64,000 nucleotides of DNA from Caballeronia sp. dw_19. GTDB taxonomy: Bacteria > Pseudomonadota > Gammaproteobacteria > Burkholderiales > Burkholderiaceae. Each line of letters opens with the position of its first letter. The stretch's first letter is position 1. The notes beneath the pieces are model-generated. The model searched no databases. It worked only from the letters and a program-made list of their open reading frames with translations, and was not told the DNA's origin. Positions 17,512 through 26,367 of the stretch are shown here, piece by piece. The position numbers and the translations under genes are program-made. The stretch is taken from positions 62,001-126,000 of the forward strand of contig NZ_JAAVUQ010000015.1 of the NCBI RefSeq assembly GCF_018449515.1, written 5' to 3'.

Positions 17512-18462
17512 TCATGCGAAATGACACGCTACCCAGTGCTCACGTGCGACCTCCCGCAGCACAGGTGCATCGTTGCGGCAGCGTTCGGCTGCATGCGGAC
17601 AACGCGGGTGAAACGCGCACCCAGGCGGTGGCGCAAGCGGCGACGGTACGTCGCCTGATAGCGGCGCTATGGCGTCGCCCCGACGCGGGTCGGCCGCGGC
17701 GATCAGTGCGCGCGTGTAGGGATGTCGCGCCGATGTGACGAGGTCGTCGACCGATGCCTGTTCCCGTATCTGGCCGAGGTACATCACGCCAATGTGATCG
17801 CTCATGTGTGCGATTACGCCGAGATCGTGCGAGATCAGCAGATACGTCAGGCGGTTGTGTTGCTGGATGTCACGCAGTAGGTTCAGTACCTGCGCTTGCA
17901 CCGACACGTCAAGCGCCGACACCGGCTCGTCGAGCACCAGACATTGCGGAGAGGGTGCCAACGCACGAGCGATCGCCACCCGCTGCTTCTGGCCTCCGCT
18001 CAGTTCTGCGGGATGCCGTTTTGCAAACTCCGAAGACAGTCCGACCTGGGTCAACAGCTCGCCGATGCGCAAAGCGATGCGTGGCGCTGACCAGTCGCGA
18101 CGTGCGTGGAGCGGCTCGCCTATCAGATCCTGCACCTGCATGGTCGGGTCAAGCGCAGCGGACGGGTCCTGCAGCACGGGCTGCAGCAGGTCGCGCAGCC
18201 ATTTCTGCCTCGCTCCCGAGCCCGCCAGTGCACGTCCGGCCACCTGTGTGTGCCCGCTGGAGGCACTGTCCGCTCCCATCACGATGCGCGCGACGGTGCT
18301 CTTGCCCGAGCCCGATTCACCGACCAGCCCGTATGTGGTGCCGGTCGTAACGTCCAGCGATACGCCGGCGAGCGCGCGCAGCGGCTGACCACGGCGCACC
18401 AGACCCGCGCCGATGCGGTAGACCTTGGTCACATCGCGCAACTGGATGAAGGGTGTCGTCAT
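17512..18462 (-). CDS. Peptide-type ABC transporter ATPase (OppF/DppF-like)
   Basis: Second ATPase of the importer at 15.9-21.2 kb. Walker [14 protein letters not shown]-loop VLQDPSAALDP, signature ELSGGQKQRVAIARAL, Walker B CLVLDEPVSALD and switch His in LISHDLGVIAHMSDH are all intact. The C-terminal domain CAFHPRCPHAAERCRNDAP carries the cysteine motif that can hold an iron-sulfur cluster in OppD/DppF proteins. The ATG at 18462 overlaps the preceding ATPase stop by ATGA. 316 aa. It should form a heterodimer with the 18459-19517 product. Confidence 0.94.
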   Translation of the reverse strand: MTTPFIQLRDVTKVYRIGAGLVRRGQPLRALAGVSLDVTTGTTYGLVGESGSGKSTVARIVMGADSASSGHTQVAGRALAGSGARQKWLRDLLQPVLQDPSAALDPTMQVQDLIGEPLHARRDWSAPRIALRIGELLTQVGLSSEFAKRHPAELSGGQKQRVAIARALAPSPQCLVLDEPVSALDVSVQAQVLNLLRDIQQHNRLTYLLISHDLGVIAHMSDHIGVMYLGQIREQASVDDLVTSARHPYTRALIAAADPRRGDAIAPLSGDVPSPLAPPPGCAFHPRCPHAAERCRNDAPVLREVAREHWVACHFA

Positions 18463-19517
18463 TCGATGCTCACTGTTGCGTCGAGCAATTCGGGCGCCCG
18501 CCAGCATGCGGCTGCCCGCGTGCGCTGCTCGAAGGCCGTCCATTCCGGATAATGGTTCGTGCAACGCGCATCGGCGAGCGGGCAACGCGGTGCGAACCGG
18601 CAGCCGGCGGGCAGTGCGTGAAACGACGGCGGCTGACCATCGATCGCCGTCAGCCTCGCGCGTCGCTGCGTCAAGCGGGGTATCGCCTCGATCAGCGATG
18701 CGGTGTACGGATGCGCCGGTGCCGCGAACACGCGCTCGACCGGCCCTTGCTCGACGATGCGGCCCGCGTACATGACGGCGACGTCGTCACAGAAGTAGCG
18801 CACTAGATGCAGATCGTGCGTGACGAACACCATCGCCATGCCGTTGCGCGACTGAAGTTGTGCGAGCAGGCGCAACACCTGTTGGCGGATCGTGACGTCG
18901 AGCGCGGTGGTGGGCTCGTCGGCGATCAGCAGCGACGGTCCACAGGCAATCGCCATCGCGATTGCCGCGCGCTGTCGCATGCCGCCACTGAATTGATGTG
19001 GATACGTGCCGAAGCGTTGCTCGGGCGCTGGAATGTGTACTTCGCGCATTGCCTCGATGCTTTTGCGCCGGCTTTCGGCGCGCCCGCAGCGCCGCTGGAA
19101 CGCGATGATCTCTCGAATCTGCTCACCGATCGGGAACAGGGGATCGAGCGCGGCGTGAGGATCTTGCAGCACGGTACCGATACGACGACCGCGCAGCGTC
19201 TGCATGTCGTCATCGGACAACTGGAACATATCTCGCTCTTCGAAGTGAGCGCTGCCCGATACAATGCGCGCGCCGGCGGGCAGCACCCTCAGCAGCGATA
19301 GACAGGTCAGCGATTTGCCTGATCCCGACTCGCCGACGAGAGCGAGGGTGCGCCCCGCCTCGACCGAGAAGCTAACGCCGTCGACCGGCCGGATGGTGCC
19401 GGAGGGCGTGCTGATCTCGACGCTCAGATCGCGGACGTCGAGTGTGCGCAAACGGGAAGCCGGCGGCGGATCCACGAGCGTGGCATCGAACGGTGTGGAC
19501 ACGTCGAGGCTAAACAT
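18459..19517 (-). CDS. Peptide-type ABC transporter ATPase (OppD/DppD-like)
   Basis: First ATPase of the five-gene importer. Walker [14 protein letters not shown]-loop [18 protein letters not shown], signature [15 protein letters not shown], Walker [14 protein letters not shown] and [15 protein letters not shown] are complete. The C-terminal [14 protein letters not shown] is the Opp-type cysteine motif. The ATG at 19517 overlaps the permease stop by 8 bases; an ATG 21 bases earlier is possible. 352 aa is normal. Confidence 0.93.
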   Translation of the reverse strand: MFSLDVSTPFDATLVDPPPASRLRTLDVRDLSVEISTPSGTIRPVDGVSFSVEAGRTLALVGESGSGKSLTCLSLLRVLPAGARIVSGSAHFEERDMFQLSDDDMQTLRGRRIGTVLQDPHAALDPLFPIGEQIREIIAFQRRCGRAESRRKSIEAMREVHIPAPEQRFGTYPHQFSGGMRQRAAIAMAIACGPSLLIADEPTTALDVTIRQQVLRLLAQLQSRNGMAMVFVTHDLHLVRYFCDDVAVMYAGRIVEQGPVERVFAAPAHPYTASLIEAIPRLTQRRARLTAIDGQPPSFHALPAGCRFAPRCPLADARCTNHYPEWTAFEQRTRAAACWRAPELLDATVSIE

Positions 19518-20349
19518 GGGTCGTCCCCAGACTCGCATGTTTACGCGAGCTGAGCAGGTTGCCTGTCGCGTTCGCGCCCACGATGGTGAGCACCAGTGCG
19601 CAGCCGGGCGCTATCGATAACCACCACGCTTGACTGAGGTAGGCGCGGCCGTCGGCAATCATGGTTCCCCATGATGGATCTGGCGGCTGGATGCCAAGGC
19701 CGAGGAAGCTCAGCGTTGCTTCGAGCGTAATCACCAGACCGACGTCCACGGTGACCAGTACAATCAACGTGGTGGCCATGTTTGGCAATAGATGGCGAAT
19801 CAGGATGCGTGCCGTCGATACGCCGGCCAGTTCGGCGAGCAGAACGAAATCGCGCTCGCGCAGATGTAATGTTTCGGCACGCACGATCCGCGCGAAACGC
19901 GGCCACGTTGCCAGCGCGATCGCCAGTATCAGGTTCGTCGCACCGGTACCGAGCGTCAATGCGGCAACCAGCGCGACGATCACCGGTGGCAGGCTGTATT
20001 GCAAATCAGCCGCTTGCATGATCAACGTGTCAATCCATCCGCGCCGATAGCCCGCGAGGGTGCCCAGCAGGCAGCCGGAGCCGCCCCCAACCAGCACAGC
20101 TGCGAATACGATGAACAGCGACACACGGCCGCCCGCGAGCACCCTCGCGAAAGTATCACGGCCGAGTTGATCGGTGCCGAGCCAGTGCTCGTGCGACGGC
20201 GGCAGCAGTGCGGCACCGAGGTTGATCGCGTTCGCACTGACGTGCCCAAGCGCCGGTGCACACGTAGCGCTCGCGACGATCACGAACAGCGTCAACGGGC
20301 CGATGTATCGGTCAACTCGCAAGGCGGATCCTCGGGTCGAGCCAACCAT
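19510..20349 (-). CDS. Peptide-type ABC transporter permease (OppC/DppC-like)
   Basis: Inner-membrane subunit. It shows the DppC N-terminal transmembrane segment, the HWLGTDQLGRDTFARVLAG motif that precedes the transporter core, and the cytoplasmic EAA loop AELAGVSTARILIRHLLPN that docks with the ATPases. Five to six membrane helices are apparent; about 279 aa is slightly short but normal. The start is uncertain: the ATG at 20349 overlaps the upstream permease by 38 bases. Confidence 0.91.
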   Translation of the reverse strand: MVGSTRGSALRVDRYIGPLTLFVIVASATCAPALGHVSANAINLGAALLPPSHEHWLGTDQLGRDTFARVLAGGRVSLFIVFAAVLVGGGSGCLLGTLAGYRRGWIDTLIMQAADLQYSLPPVIVALVAALTLGTGATNLILAIALATWPRFARIVRAETLHLRERDFVLLAELAGVSTARILIRHLLPNMATTLIVLVTVDVGLVITLEATLSFLGLGIQPPDPSWGTMIADGRAYLSQAWWLSIAPGCALVLTIVGANATGNLLSSRKHASLGTTHV

Positions 20350-21232
20350 AGGCGATGTCGAGCACAAGATTGATCAGCACGAAAAGGCCCAGTACCAGCA
20401 GCGCCGCTGCCTGGATGACTGTGTAGTCGAACTGCGAAATCGCGTCGACCATTGCGCCGCCAATGCCCGGCCAGCCGAAGATCACTTCCACGGAAACAGC
20501 GCCGGTCAGAAGCATGCCGAACTGCGATGCGGAGAAGGTCAGGATGACTAGCGAACAGTTCTTCAGCGCATGGCGGTAGATCACCGAGCGTCGGGATATC
20601 CCCTTGATTCGGGCAAAACGGATGAATTCGGTCTGCAGCACGTCGGTCATTGCCGCCTGCGTGAGCCTGAACAACGCAGCACTGGTGTAAAGGCTTAGCG
20701 ACAGGGCTGGAATCACGAGGTGTCGCGCGGTGCCGTAGCCGCTCGTTGGGAGCAGTTGAAGATCGACCGCGAGCCAGCGAATCAGCAACAGCGCGATGAA
20801 GAACGACGGCGCGGCGAGTCCGAAGCCCGCGACGATATTCGAAATACGAGTCGCGACGGTATCATGTCGGGTGGCAGCCGCAATTCCCGCCGGAACGCCG
20901 ATGACGAGACTGATCAGCAATGCCGTGCCGGCGAGCAGTGCGCTCGGCACGGCGCGCGCGCTCAGCACTTCGAAGGCGGGCTGCCCGGTCACGAAGGAGC
21001 GGCCGACGTCACCGCGTAGCAGATGGGAAGCATACGATACGTATTGCAACGGGAGCGGCTCAGACAGGCCGAGTTCGCGGCTCAGGACCGCCCGGTCCTG
21101 GACCGTCGCCTCAGGTGGCAGCAGCAAATGCACGGGGTCACCGATGAAGCGCACGCCGACGAACACGATCACTGACATCAGCCAGATCGTGGCCAGGGCG
21201 GCTACCAGTCGGTGAGCGAGGTATTTTTTCAT
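20312..21232 (-). CDS. Peptide-type ABC transporter permease (OppB/DppB-like)
   Basis: Inner-membrane subunit and first gene of the minus-strand operon that runs to 8.9 kb. The N terminus MKKYLAHRLVAALATIWLMS is the usual first helix; DPVHLLLPPEATVQDRAVLSRELGL and the EAA loop RIKGISRRSVIYRHALKN identify the OppB/GsiC family. 306 aa with six predicted helices. The AT-rich stretch at 21240-21420 upstream should hold the promoter for the whole cluster. Confidence 0.93.
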   Translation of the reverse strand: MKKYLAHRLVAALATIWLMSVIVFVGVRFIGDPVHLLLPPEATVQDRAVLSRELGLSEPLPLQYVSYASHLLRGDVGRSFVTGQPAFEVLSARAVPSALLAGTALLISLVIGVPAGIAAATRHDTVATRISNIVAGFGLAAPSFFIALLLIRWLAVDLQLLPTSGYGTARHLVIPALSLSLYTSAALFRLTQAAMTDVLQTEFIRFARIKGISRRSVIYRHALKNCSLVILTFSASQFGMLLTGAVSVEVIFGWPGIGGAMVDAISQFDYTVIQAAALLVLGLFVLINLVLDIAYGWLDPRIRLAS

Positions 21233-21309
21233 CTATCCGGAATCGATCGGTTAGCGGCGGATCGCCACACTAAGGCTTGCAGTATGAAAGCGCCGATGAT
21301 TCGGTACAA

Positions 21310-21338
21310 ACACTATCTTTGTATTAGTTAAATAGTGT
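21310..21338. promoter_or_regulatory. Inverted repeat in AT-rich promoter region of the transporter operon
   Basis: ACACTAT and ATAGTGT arms are separated by 15 bases, 78 bases upstream of the OppB-like start. The surrounding 21280-21420 is strikingly AT-rich compared with the GC-rich genes on both sides, as expected for the promoter of the 12-kb operon. The protein that would bind is not known; the MocR-type regulator at 23.7 kb is one candidate. Confidence 0.35.
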
Positions 21339-21434
21339 GGATTTGATATCAATATATTGAATCATAATATTCATATTGTTATGTTTTGTACTGAAAATTA
21401 TCACACTTTTGCCGCGCAGCCACCAACCATGCCT

Positions 21435-22649
21435 TTACGTGTTGTTGACGTTGCGATAGAGGATGTCGGTATCGATGTCCGAGACATTGCGGCAGCCGGT
21501 GTAGGCCATCGTCCTGTCCAGTTCCCGGCGCAGGATTTCCAATACGCGTGTTGCGCCATCGGAGCCACCGAGTGCAGTGCCGTACAGCGCCGCCCGGCCG
21601 ATCAGCACGAGTTGCGCGCCCAGCGCCAGCGCCTTGACGATGTCGGAGCCGCGGCGCACGCCGCTGTCGACGATCACGGTAGCGCGCGTCCCCACCGCGT
21701 CGACGATTTCCGGCAGCAGGTCGATAGCGGCTGCGGCGCTGTCCATGTTGCGGCCGCCGTGGTTAGACACCACGACGCCGTCGACGCCACAGGCGATTGC
21801 GCGAATCGCATCATCCCGACGATTGACGCCTTTGATCAGCAGGGGGCCGTGCCACAGCCGGCGAATCGTCTTGAGGTCGTCCCAGCCCAGCGAGTCGCAT
21901 CGCATCGCCGCTTCGCGATCGACGGGGCTCCCGAGTCCGTTGGCGTCGTTGGCGTCGTTGGCGGCGGGGTGGTGCGCATTGCGGGGCATCCCGGCCCTGA
22001 GCAAGTACGGCAGCAGTACGCCGGCGCACCATCGGGGATGGCCGAGCAGATCCAGCACGAAGCGAGGCGAAGCCGCAAACGGCTGCTGGAAGCCGTTGCG
22101 TACGTTGTATTCGCGGTTTGCGCTCACAGGTGTATCGACCGTCACGATCAGGGTCTCAAAGCCCGTGCGTGCCGCGCGCTCGACGAGTTGGTGCGACAGG
22201 GCGCGCTGGTGCCATACATTGAGCTGGAACCACAGCCGTGCACCGGCCAGCCCACCCACCGCGTCGGCCACACGCTCGATCGACGCGATCGAACCGGTGG
22301 CGAGCGTGAAAGGGATGTTCGCGCCGGCGGCCGCCCGCGCCAGTTCGATCTCGCCGTCGTACCAGCAGAGTCCGGCAAAGCCGGTGGGCGCGATCGCCAC
22401 AGGCATCGCGAGCGGCGCCTCAAAGAGTGTGGTGGCGAACGTGCGTTCCGACACATCGACGAATGCGCGATGCCGCAGTTTTAGCTGATCGAAGGCCTGG
22501 CGGTTGTGGGCTACTGCGATGTCGTCCTCGGTACCCCTGTCAATGAACTCGAAGATGGCGCGGGGCAGGCGCTTTTTAGCGCCGACGCGTATGTCGGATA
22601 CGTTGAGGTAGCGCTGGAGCGAGGCCGCGGGCGGGCGTCGACGCCTCAT
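21435..22649 (-). CDS. FMN-dependent alpha-hydroxy acid dehydrogenase/oxidase
   Basis: Member of the L-lactate/mandelate/glycolate oxidase family, which oxidises L-2-hydroxy acids to 2-keto acids with FMN. Seen are the N-terminal LNVSDIRVGAKKRLPRAIFE, the flavin-site PVAIAPTGFAGLCWYDGE, the catalytic-histidine motif VVVSNHGGRNMDS and the phosphate-binding DSGVRRGSDIVKALALGA. About 404 aa from the ATG at 22649; an ATG at 22682 is possible. A 9-base in-frame repeat encodes ANDANDANG in the variable loop 4 region. It precedes no gap to the D-2-hydroxyacid dehydrogenase gene (about 46 bases), so both handle hydroxy acids of opposite stereochemistry, presumably in one pathway. Confidence 0.9.
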   Translation of the reverse strand: MRRRRPPAASLQRYLNVSDIRVGAKKRLPRAIFEFIDRGTEDDIAVAHNRQAFDQLKLRHRAFVDVSERTFATTLFEAPLAMPVAIAPTGFAGLCWYDGEIELARAAAGANIPFTLATGSIASIERVADAVGGLAGARLWFQLNVWHQRALSHQLVERAARTGFETLIVTVDTPVSANREYNVRNGFQQPFAASPRFVLDLLGHPRWCAGVLLPYLLRAGMPRNAHHPAANDANDANGLGSPVDREAAMRCDSLGWDDLKTIRRLWHGPLLIKGVNRRDDAIRAIACGVDGVVVSNHGGRNMDSAAAAIDLLPEIVDAVGTRATVIVDSGVRRGSDIVKALALGAQLVLIGRAALYGTALGGSDGATRVLEILRRELDRTMAYTGCRNVSDIDTDILYRNVNNT

Positions 22650-22695
22650 GGGCTGCTGCCGGTCGCGCGTCTGCCCTGGCACGGCGTCTTCGTCG

Positions 22696-23667
22696 TCACG
22701 CCGGTATGCGCGGGCCGGCCGGCGCGCCGCACCCAGGAACTGGCGTCAGCAGTGGCTGTCCTGCAAAATGACGCCGCGCGTTTTCGACGAACAAATCGAT
22801 TGCGGCCGTCAGCGTTTCCGGCGATATGCCGGCCACATGCGGCGTCAGGACGACCTGTGGCGACTGCGCCAGCGGCGGCGGGATCGATGGCTCGTCCTCG
22901 AAGACGTCGAGGCCGGCGCCAGCAATACGGCTGCCGGCGAGCGCGTTCGCGAGCGCTCCCGTATCGACGACGGTGCCGCGCGCGACATTGACGAGATAAC
23001 CACCAGGTCCGAGCGCGTCGAGCACCGCACAATCGATAAGGTGATGCGTGCGCGGGCCGCCAGGTGTCGAGACCACCAGATAGTCGGCCCAGGTGGCGAG
23101 CGATGCCGCTGACGCAAAGTAAGCGTAGCTCGCGTCGGCTGCAGGCTGTCGATTGTGGTAGCCAATCTCGAGATCGAAGCCGATGGCGCGCGCGGCGACT
23201 TTGCGGCCAATGCGCCCGAGGCCGACGATGCCAAGGCGCTTACCGGAAAAAGTGGGGCGCATAGGCTGCGCTTCGCGCCAGATGCCGTCGCGGCACGCTT
23301 TGTCGAAACGGGGAATGGCGCGTACCAGCGAGAGCAGCAGCGCGAACGCGTGATCGGCGACGCAGTCATCGTTGGTGCCAGTTCCGTTGACGATCGCGAC
23401 GCCCGCGTCACGGGCGGCATCGCATGCAATGCGCTCATATCCGGTGCCGATCGTGCCAATCAGTTCAAGCTTCGGCAACGCGCGAATTTCGTTCGCATCC
23501 AGTCCAATCGCGCCATTCGTCAATACGAGACGGATGAGCTGCGCATGACGCCGTAATACCTGCGCCCGGGTCTTTGTGTCGGAGGCGTCGACCAGTTCGA
23601 ACGACCCTGACAACGTCTCGCGGCTACCGACGGTGAGCGGGATTAGAACCAGCAGGTGAGGGTGCAT
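22696..23667 (-). CDS. D-isomer-specific 2-hydroxyacid dehydrogenase (NAD(P)-dependent)
   Basis: Reversibly reduces 2-keto acids to D-2-hydroxy acids. The Rossmann motif is GIVGLGRIGRKVA; catalytic Arg230 (NVARGTVVD), Glu259 (DVFEDEP) and His277 (LTPHVAG) are all in place. 323 aa fits the glyoxylate/hydroxypyruvate reductase subgroup. It sits between the FMN dehydrogenase and the MocR regulator; only 5 bases separate it from the regulator's stop, so the three genes probably form one transcript starting at 25.1 kb. Coupled with the L-specific FMN enzyme it could epimerise a hydroxy acid through the keto form (inference). Confidence 0.93.
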   Translation of the reverse strand: MHPHLLVLIPLTVGSRETLSGSFELVDASDTKTRAQVLRRHAQLIRLVLTNGAIGLDANEIRALPKLELIGTIGTGYERIACDAARDAGVAIVNGTGTNDDCVADHAFALLLSLVRAIPRFDKACRDGIWREAQPMRPTFSGKRLGIVGLGRIGRKVAARAIGFDLEIGYHNRQPAADASYAYFASAASLATWADYLVVSTPGGPRTHHLIDCAVLDALGPGGYLVNVARGTVVDTGALANALAGSRIAGAGLDVFEDEPSIPPPLAQSPQVVLTPHVAGISPETLTAAIDLFVENARRHFAGQPLLTPVPGCGAPAGPRIPA

Positions 23668-23672
23668 GCAGA

Positions 23673-25055
23673 TCAGTCATATTCTTGGCGGGATGGACCG
23701 CTGATCGCGGCGGCGACCGTTTGTGCGAAACGCTCAATCGTCGAAGCGTCGTCAGGAAGCCGGCTGATCGAGATACGGATGTGGGGGTCGTTGCGCCTGT
23801 CCACGAAGCATTGCGCGCCGCCCGCGACAATCACGCCATGCGTGGCGAGGCTGACGATTGCCTTGCTCTCGTTCGGAACCCGTACCCAGACGATCAGGCC
23901 GGAGCCTTCCGGCACGTCCAGTCCGAGCGCGCGAAGGCTGGAGGCGAGAAGATGGCGGCGATTCGCATAGCACTGCCTCGCGTGCTCGAGGGTGGCGACC
24001 GACTCTGGGTCGGTCAGCAGGAATGCGAGCGCTCCCTGGAGAATCCGGCTCGTCATCGCAACGCGGTTGTTGCGATATTCGTCGATACGGTCGATCAACG
24101 CGCGCGAGCCGCCAATCACGGAGGTTCTCAGGTCGACGCCAAATGCACGGCAATACGCGCGTACGAGCAGACAACGCGCCGGCAAACGAAGGGCCATACT
24201 GTGCGCCGGTGTACTGGTCACTGAGCCCAGGTGGTCGTCTTCGAGCACGTTGATGTCCGGATGCTTCTCCAGGATCGCAGCCAGTTCGTCACGCCGCTTT
24301 TCGCTGAGCGCGTGCCCGGTGGGCATATGCGCACGAAGCTGATAGACGAATGCAGTCGGACCCTGACGCAGCGCATCACTCAACGCGTCCGGCAAAGGCC
24401 CTGCGTCGTCACAGTCCACCGCTACCGGCACCAGTTCAAGCGTCGACAGCACGCCTAGTAACCGCGGACTGGTCGGGTTCTCGATGGCTACCTTGTCGCC
24501 GGGACGCGTCGCGGCCTGCAACGCGAGCAGCATGCCTTCGGTGCCGCCGCCTGCAGTGGTCCATGCCTGCGGACTCACGGGCCAGGTTGACGCAACCGCC
24601 TCGACCAGCGCATCGATCATTTCCTCCCGCTCGGCCTCGTGCAGATTACCAACGCGTAGTCCGGCGGCCAGTGCGCGGCCGAGATCCGGTTGAAGTGCCG
24701 GGTCCGCGGTGCCGCGTGAGAAATCGGTCGTCGACCAACTGGCCGTATCGCGCGGCGCGGCTCTGCCCGTCATCGTGGGGGAGTTCGACAGTGGCGCGGC
24801 CACGTCATGCCGAACCACCGTGCCACCGCGTCGATGCGTTTCGATCAATCCATGGGCCCGCAATTTCTGCCACGCATTCATCACCGTGCTTGGACTCACG
24901 CGCATCTTTTGCGCGAGATCGCGCACGGTTGGCAACTGTGCACCCGGGTCCAGATTGCCCGACGAGATCAGCCGGGACAAGCTGGCGACGATCCCCTCGG
25001 TTCGGGGTGAGTCGACCCGGCTCGCGAGCCACTGCGCGTCAATTACCTGTTTCAA
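23673..25055 (-). CDS. MocR-type GntR/aminotransferase-like transcriptional regulator lacking the PLP lysine
   Basis: Regulator with an N-terminal GntR winged helix (LPTVRDLAQKMRVSPSTVMNAW, residues 41-62) fused to a fold-type I aminotransferase domain. The PLP pocket retains EDDHLG (Asp273/Asp274), but at the Schiff-base lysine position, normally SFSK in MocR proteins, it reads AYCRAFGVDLR with Arg303 (codon CGT). So the protein should not form the usual internal aldimine, though PLP or another ligand could still bind. 460 aa is full length. Divergent from the importer at 25.5 kb, it is placed to control that operon, the two dehydrogenases and itself. Confidence 0.9.
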   Translation of the reverse strand: MKQVIDAQWLASRVDSPRTEGIVASLSRLISSGNLDPGAQLPTVRDLAQKMRVSPSTVMNAWQKLRAHGLIETHRRGGTVVRHDVAAPLSNSPTMTGRAAPRDTASWSTTDFSRGTADPALQPDLGRALAAGLRVGNLHEAEREEMIDALVEAVASTWPVSPQAWTTAGGGTEGMLLALQAATRPGDKVAIENPTSPRLLGVLSTLELVPVAVDCDDAGPLPDALSDALRQGPTAFVYQLRAHMPTGHALSEKRRDELAAILEKHPDINVLEDDHLGSVTSTPAHSMALRLPARCLLVRAYCRAFGVDLRTSVIGGSRALIDRIDEYRNNRVAMTSRILQGALAFLLTDPESVATLEHARQCYANRRHLLASSLRALGLDVPEGSGLIVWVRVPNESKAIVSLATHGVIVAGGAQCFVDRRNDPHIRISISRLPDDASTIERFAQTVAAAISGPSRQEYD

Positions 25056-25518
25056 GCCGTCTCCCTTTCACCTGGAATTTGCCTGGATTAGCGGGCGGCG
25101 AAACCGGAGACCATCACTGCATAAGCGACACGCGCTGCATCGGTGGTCATCCGCCCAACCGCCAGGGCGCAAGCTGCGCCACGGCCGGAATTGTTACATA
25201 AATCACGTCGCGGTGGAATTAATTCGGTACATATCCGTGGCTGCCACGTGCGCGAGGACTGGTGGATGACACCATACCGGTCAATGGCATATATATTTCT
25301 TCACGATTTACTTATAAAGGAAGCATGCTTATCTAATACAAAAAGAATGTTTGTAATGATTTGTGGGCGACATTCATAATTGTCTCTCCTTTTCGCCGTG
25401 ACCCTCGTTGGCGGTGGGTGTCTCAAGTCGGTGTCGCTTCAATCGGGCATCTTATTCAGTGAGAGGTGGAGATGGTCTTGTGCGTGGTCGCCTGCATATC
25501 GTTGACAAGGTATCGATC
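25056..25518. promoter_or_regulatory. Divergent intergenic region between the MocR gene and the permease gene
   Basis: 463 bases with no convincing gene. The middle part (about 25195-25390) is AT-rich and should hold the promoters of both divergent units. No clear inverted repeat of operator size was recognised by eye. Frames across it have no family resemblance. Confidence 0.5.
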
Positions 25519-26367
25519 GTGAGTCAGGCCGAAGAATTCGGGAGGTCGCCGGTCGCACTGTGCAAGTTGCCTGTTGATGACGGCGCGGCGTTAGCGGTGG
25601 CGTGGCTCGGTGCCTTGCGGCCTGTCCTTCGCGTGCTGCTGCCTCTACTGATCATCATCGTCTGGCAATTCACGTCGTCGCTGGCCGGTCACACGGGCTT
25701 TCAGCTACCCTCTCCACTCGATGTACTAGCCGGCTTTCAGGAGCTTTGGCATAGCGGGGACATTCAATCGGCCATCCCAGCGTCGCTCGCTCGGGCCGGT
25801 GCGGGCTTGGCGCTCGGGCTCGTCATTGGGCTCACGTTCGGCCTGACCAACGGGCTACTGAAGCTGTCCGAGGAATTGTTCGATTCCACACTGCAGATCG
25901 TGCGAGTGATCCCGTTCATCGCCGTGGTGCCGTTGTTTCTCGTGTGGTTCGGCATCGGCGAGACGTTGAAGCTGGTATTAATCAGCCTCGCATGCGTGTT
26001 TCCCGTGTACATCAATACGTATGCTGCCGTCAGGCTGGTCGATCACAAGCTTGTAGAGGTGGGCCAGACGTTCAACATCAGCCGACTGCGCATTGTGTTG
26101 CAGATCATCCTGCCTGCAGCGCTTCCGACTATTCTCGTCGGCGTGCGCTATGCGATGAGCACGTCACTGCTGGCACTCATCGTCGCCGAGCAGGTCAACA
26201 GCAACGCTGGAATCGGGCACATCATTTACCTGGCGTCTAACGCGCTGCGTATCGATCTGATCATGGTGGGCATCGTTGTGTATGCGGTGTTGGGAATTCT
26301 GGTCGATATTTTCATGCGGGCCGTGGAGCGCTTTTCAATGCCATGGCTTGCAAGGGGCGCGCAATGA
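25519..26367 (+). CDS. ABC transporter permease (SsuC/TauC-like)
   Basis: Inner-membrane subunit of a nitrate/sulfonate/taurine-type importer. Helices begin at PVLRVLLPLLIIIVWQFTSS; the family EAA-like loop is EVGQTFNISRLRIVLQIILP, followed by GVRYAMSTSLLALIVAEQV. I take the GTG at 25519 (AAGG about 9 bases upstream), giving 282 aa; the frame is open further upstream with weaker starts. The stop overlaps the ATPase start as ATGA. With the ATPase and the 27.25-kb binding protein it makes a complete importer. Confidence 0.9.
   Translation: MSQAEEFGRSPVALCKLPVDDGAALAVAWLGALRPVLRVLLPLLIIIVWQFTSSLAGHTGFQLPSPLDVLAGFQELWHSGDIQSAIPASLARAGAGLALGLVIGLTFGLTNGLLKLSEELFDSTLQIVRVIPFIAVVPLFLVWFGIGETLKLVLISLACVFPVYINTYAAVRLVDHKLVEVGQTFNISRLRIVLQIILPAALPTILVGVRYAMSTSLLALIVAEQVNSNAGIGHIIYLASNALRIDLIMVGIVVYAVLGILVDIFMRAVERFSMPWLARGAQ

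Noticed and set aside
21357-22484. 375-codon plus-strand frame and a 303-codon one overlapping it
   Set aside because: Both are antisense shadows of the FMN-dependent dehydrogenase; no family motif, composition typical of the opposite strand of a GC-rich gene.
25264-25379. Short AT-rich frame upstream of the permease gene
   Set aside because: Lies in the divergent promoter region and has no motif or homology.
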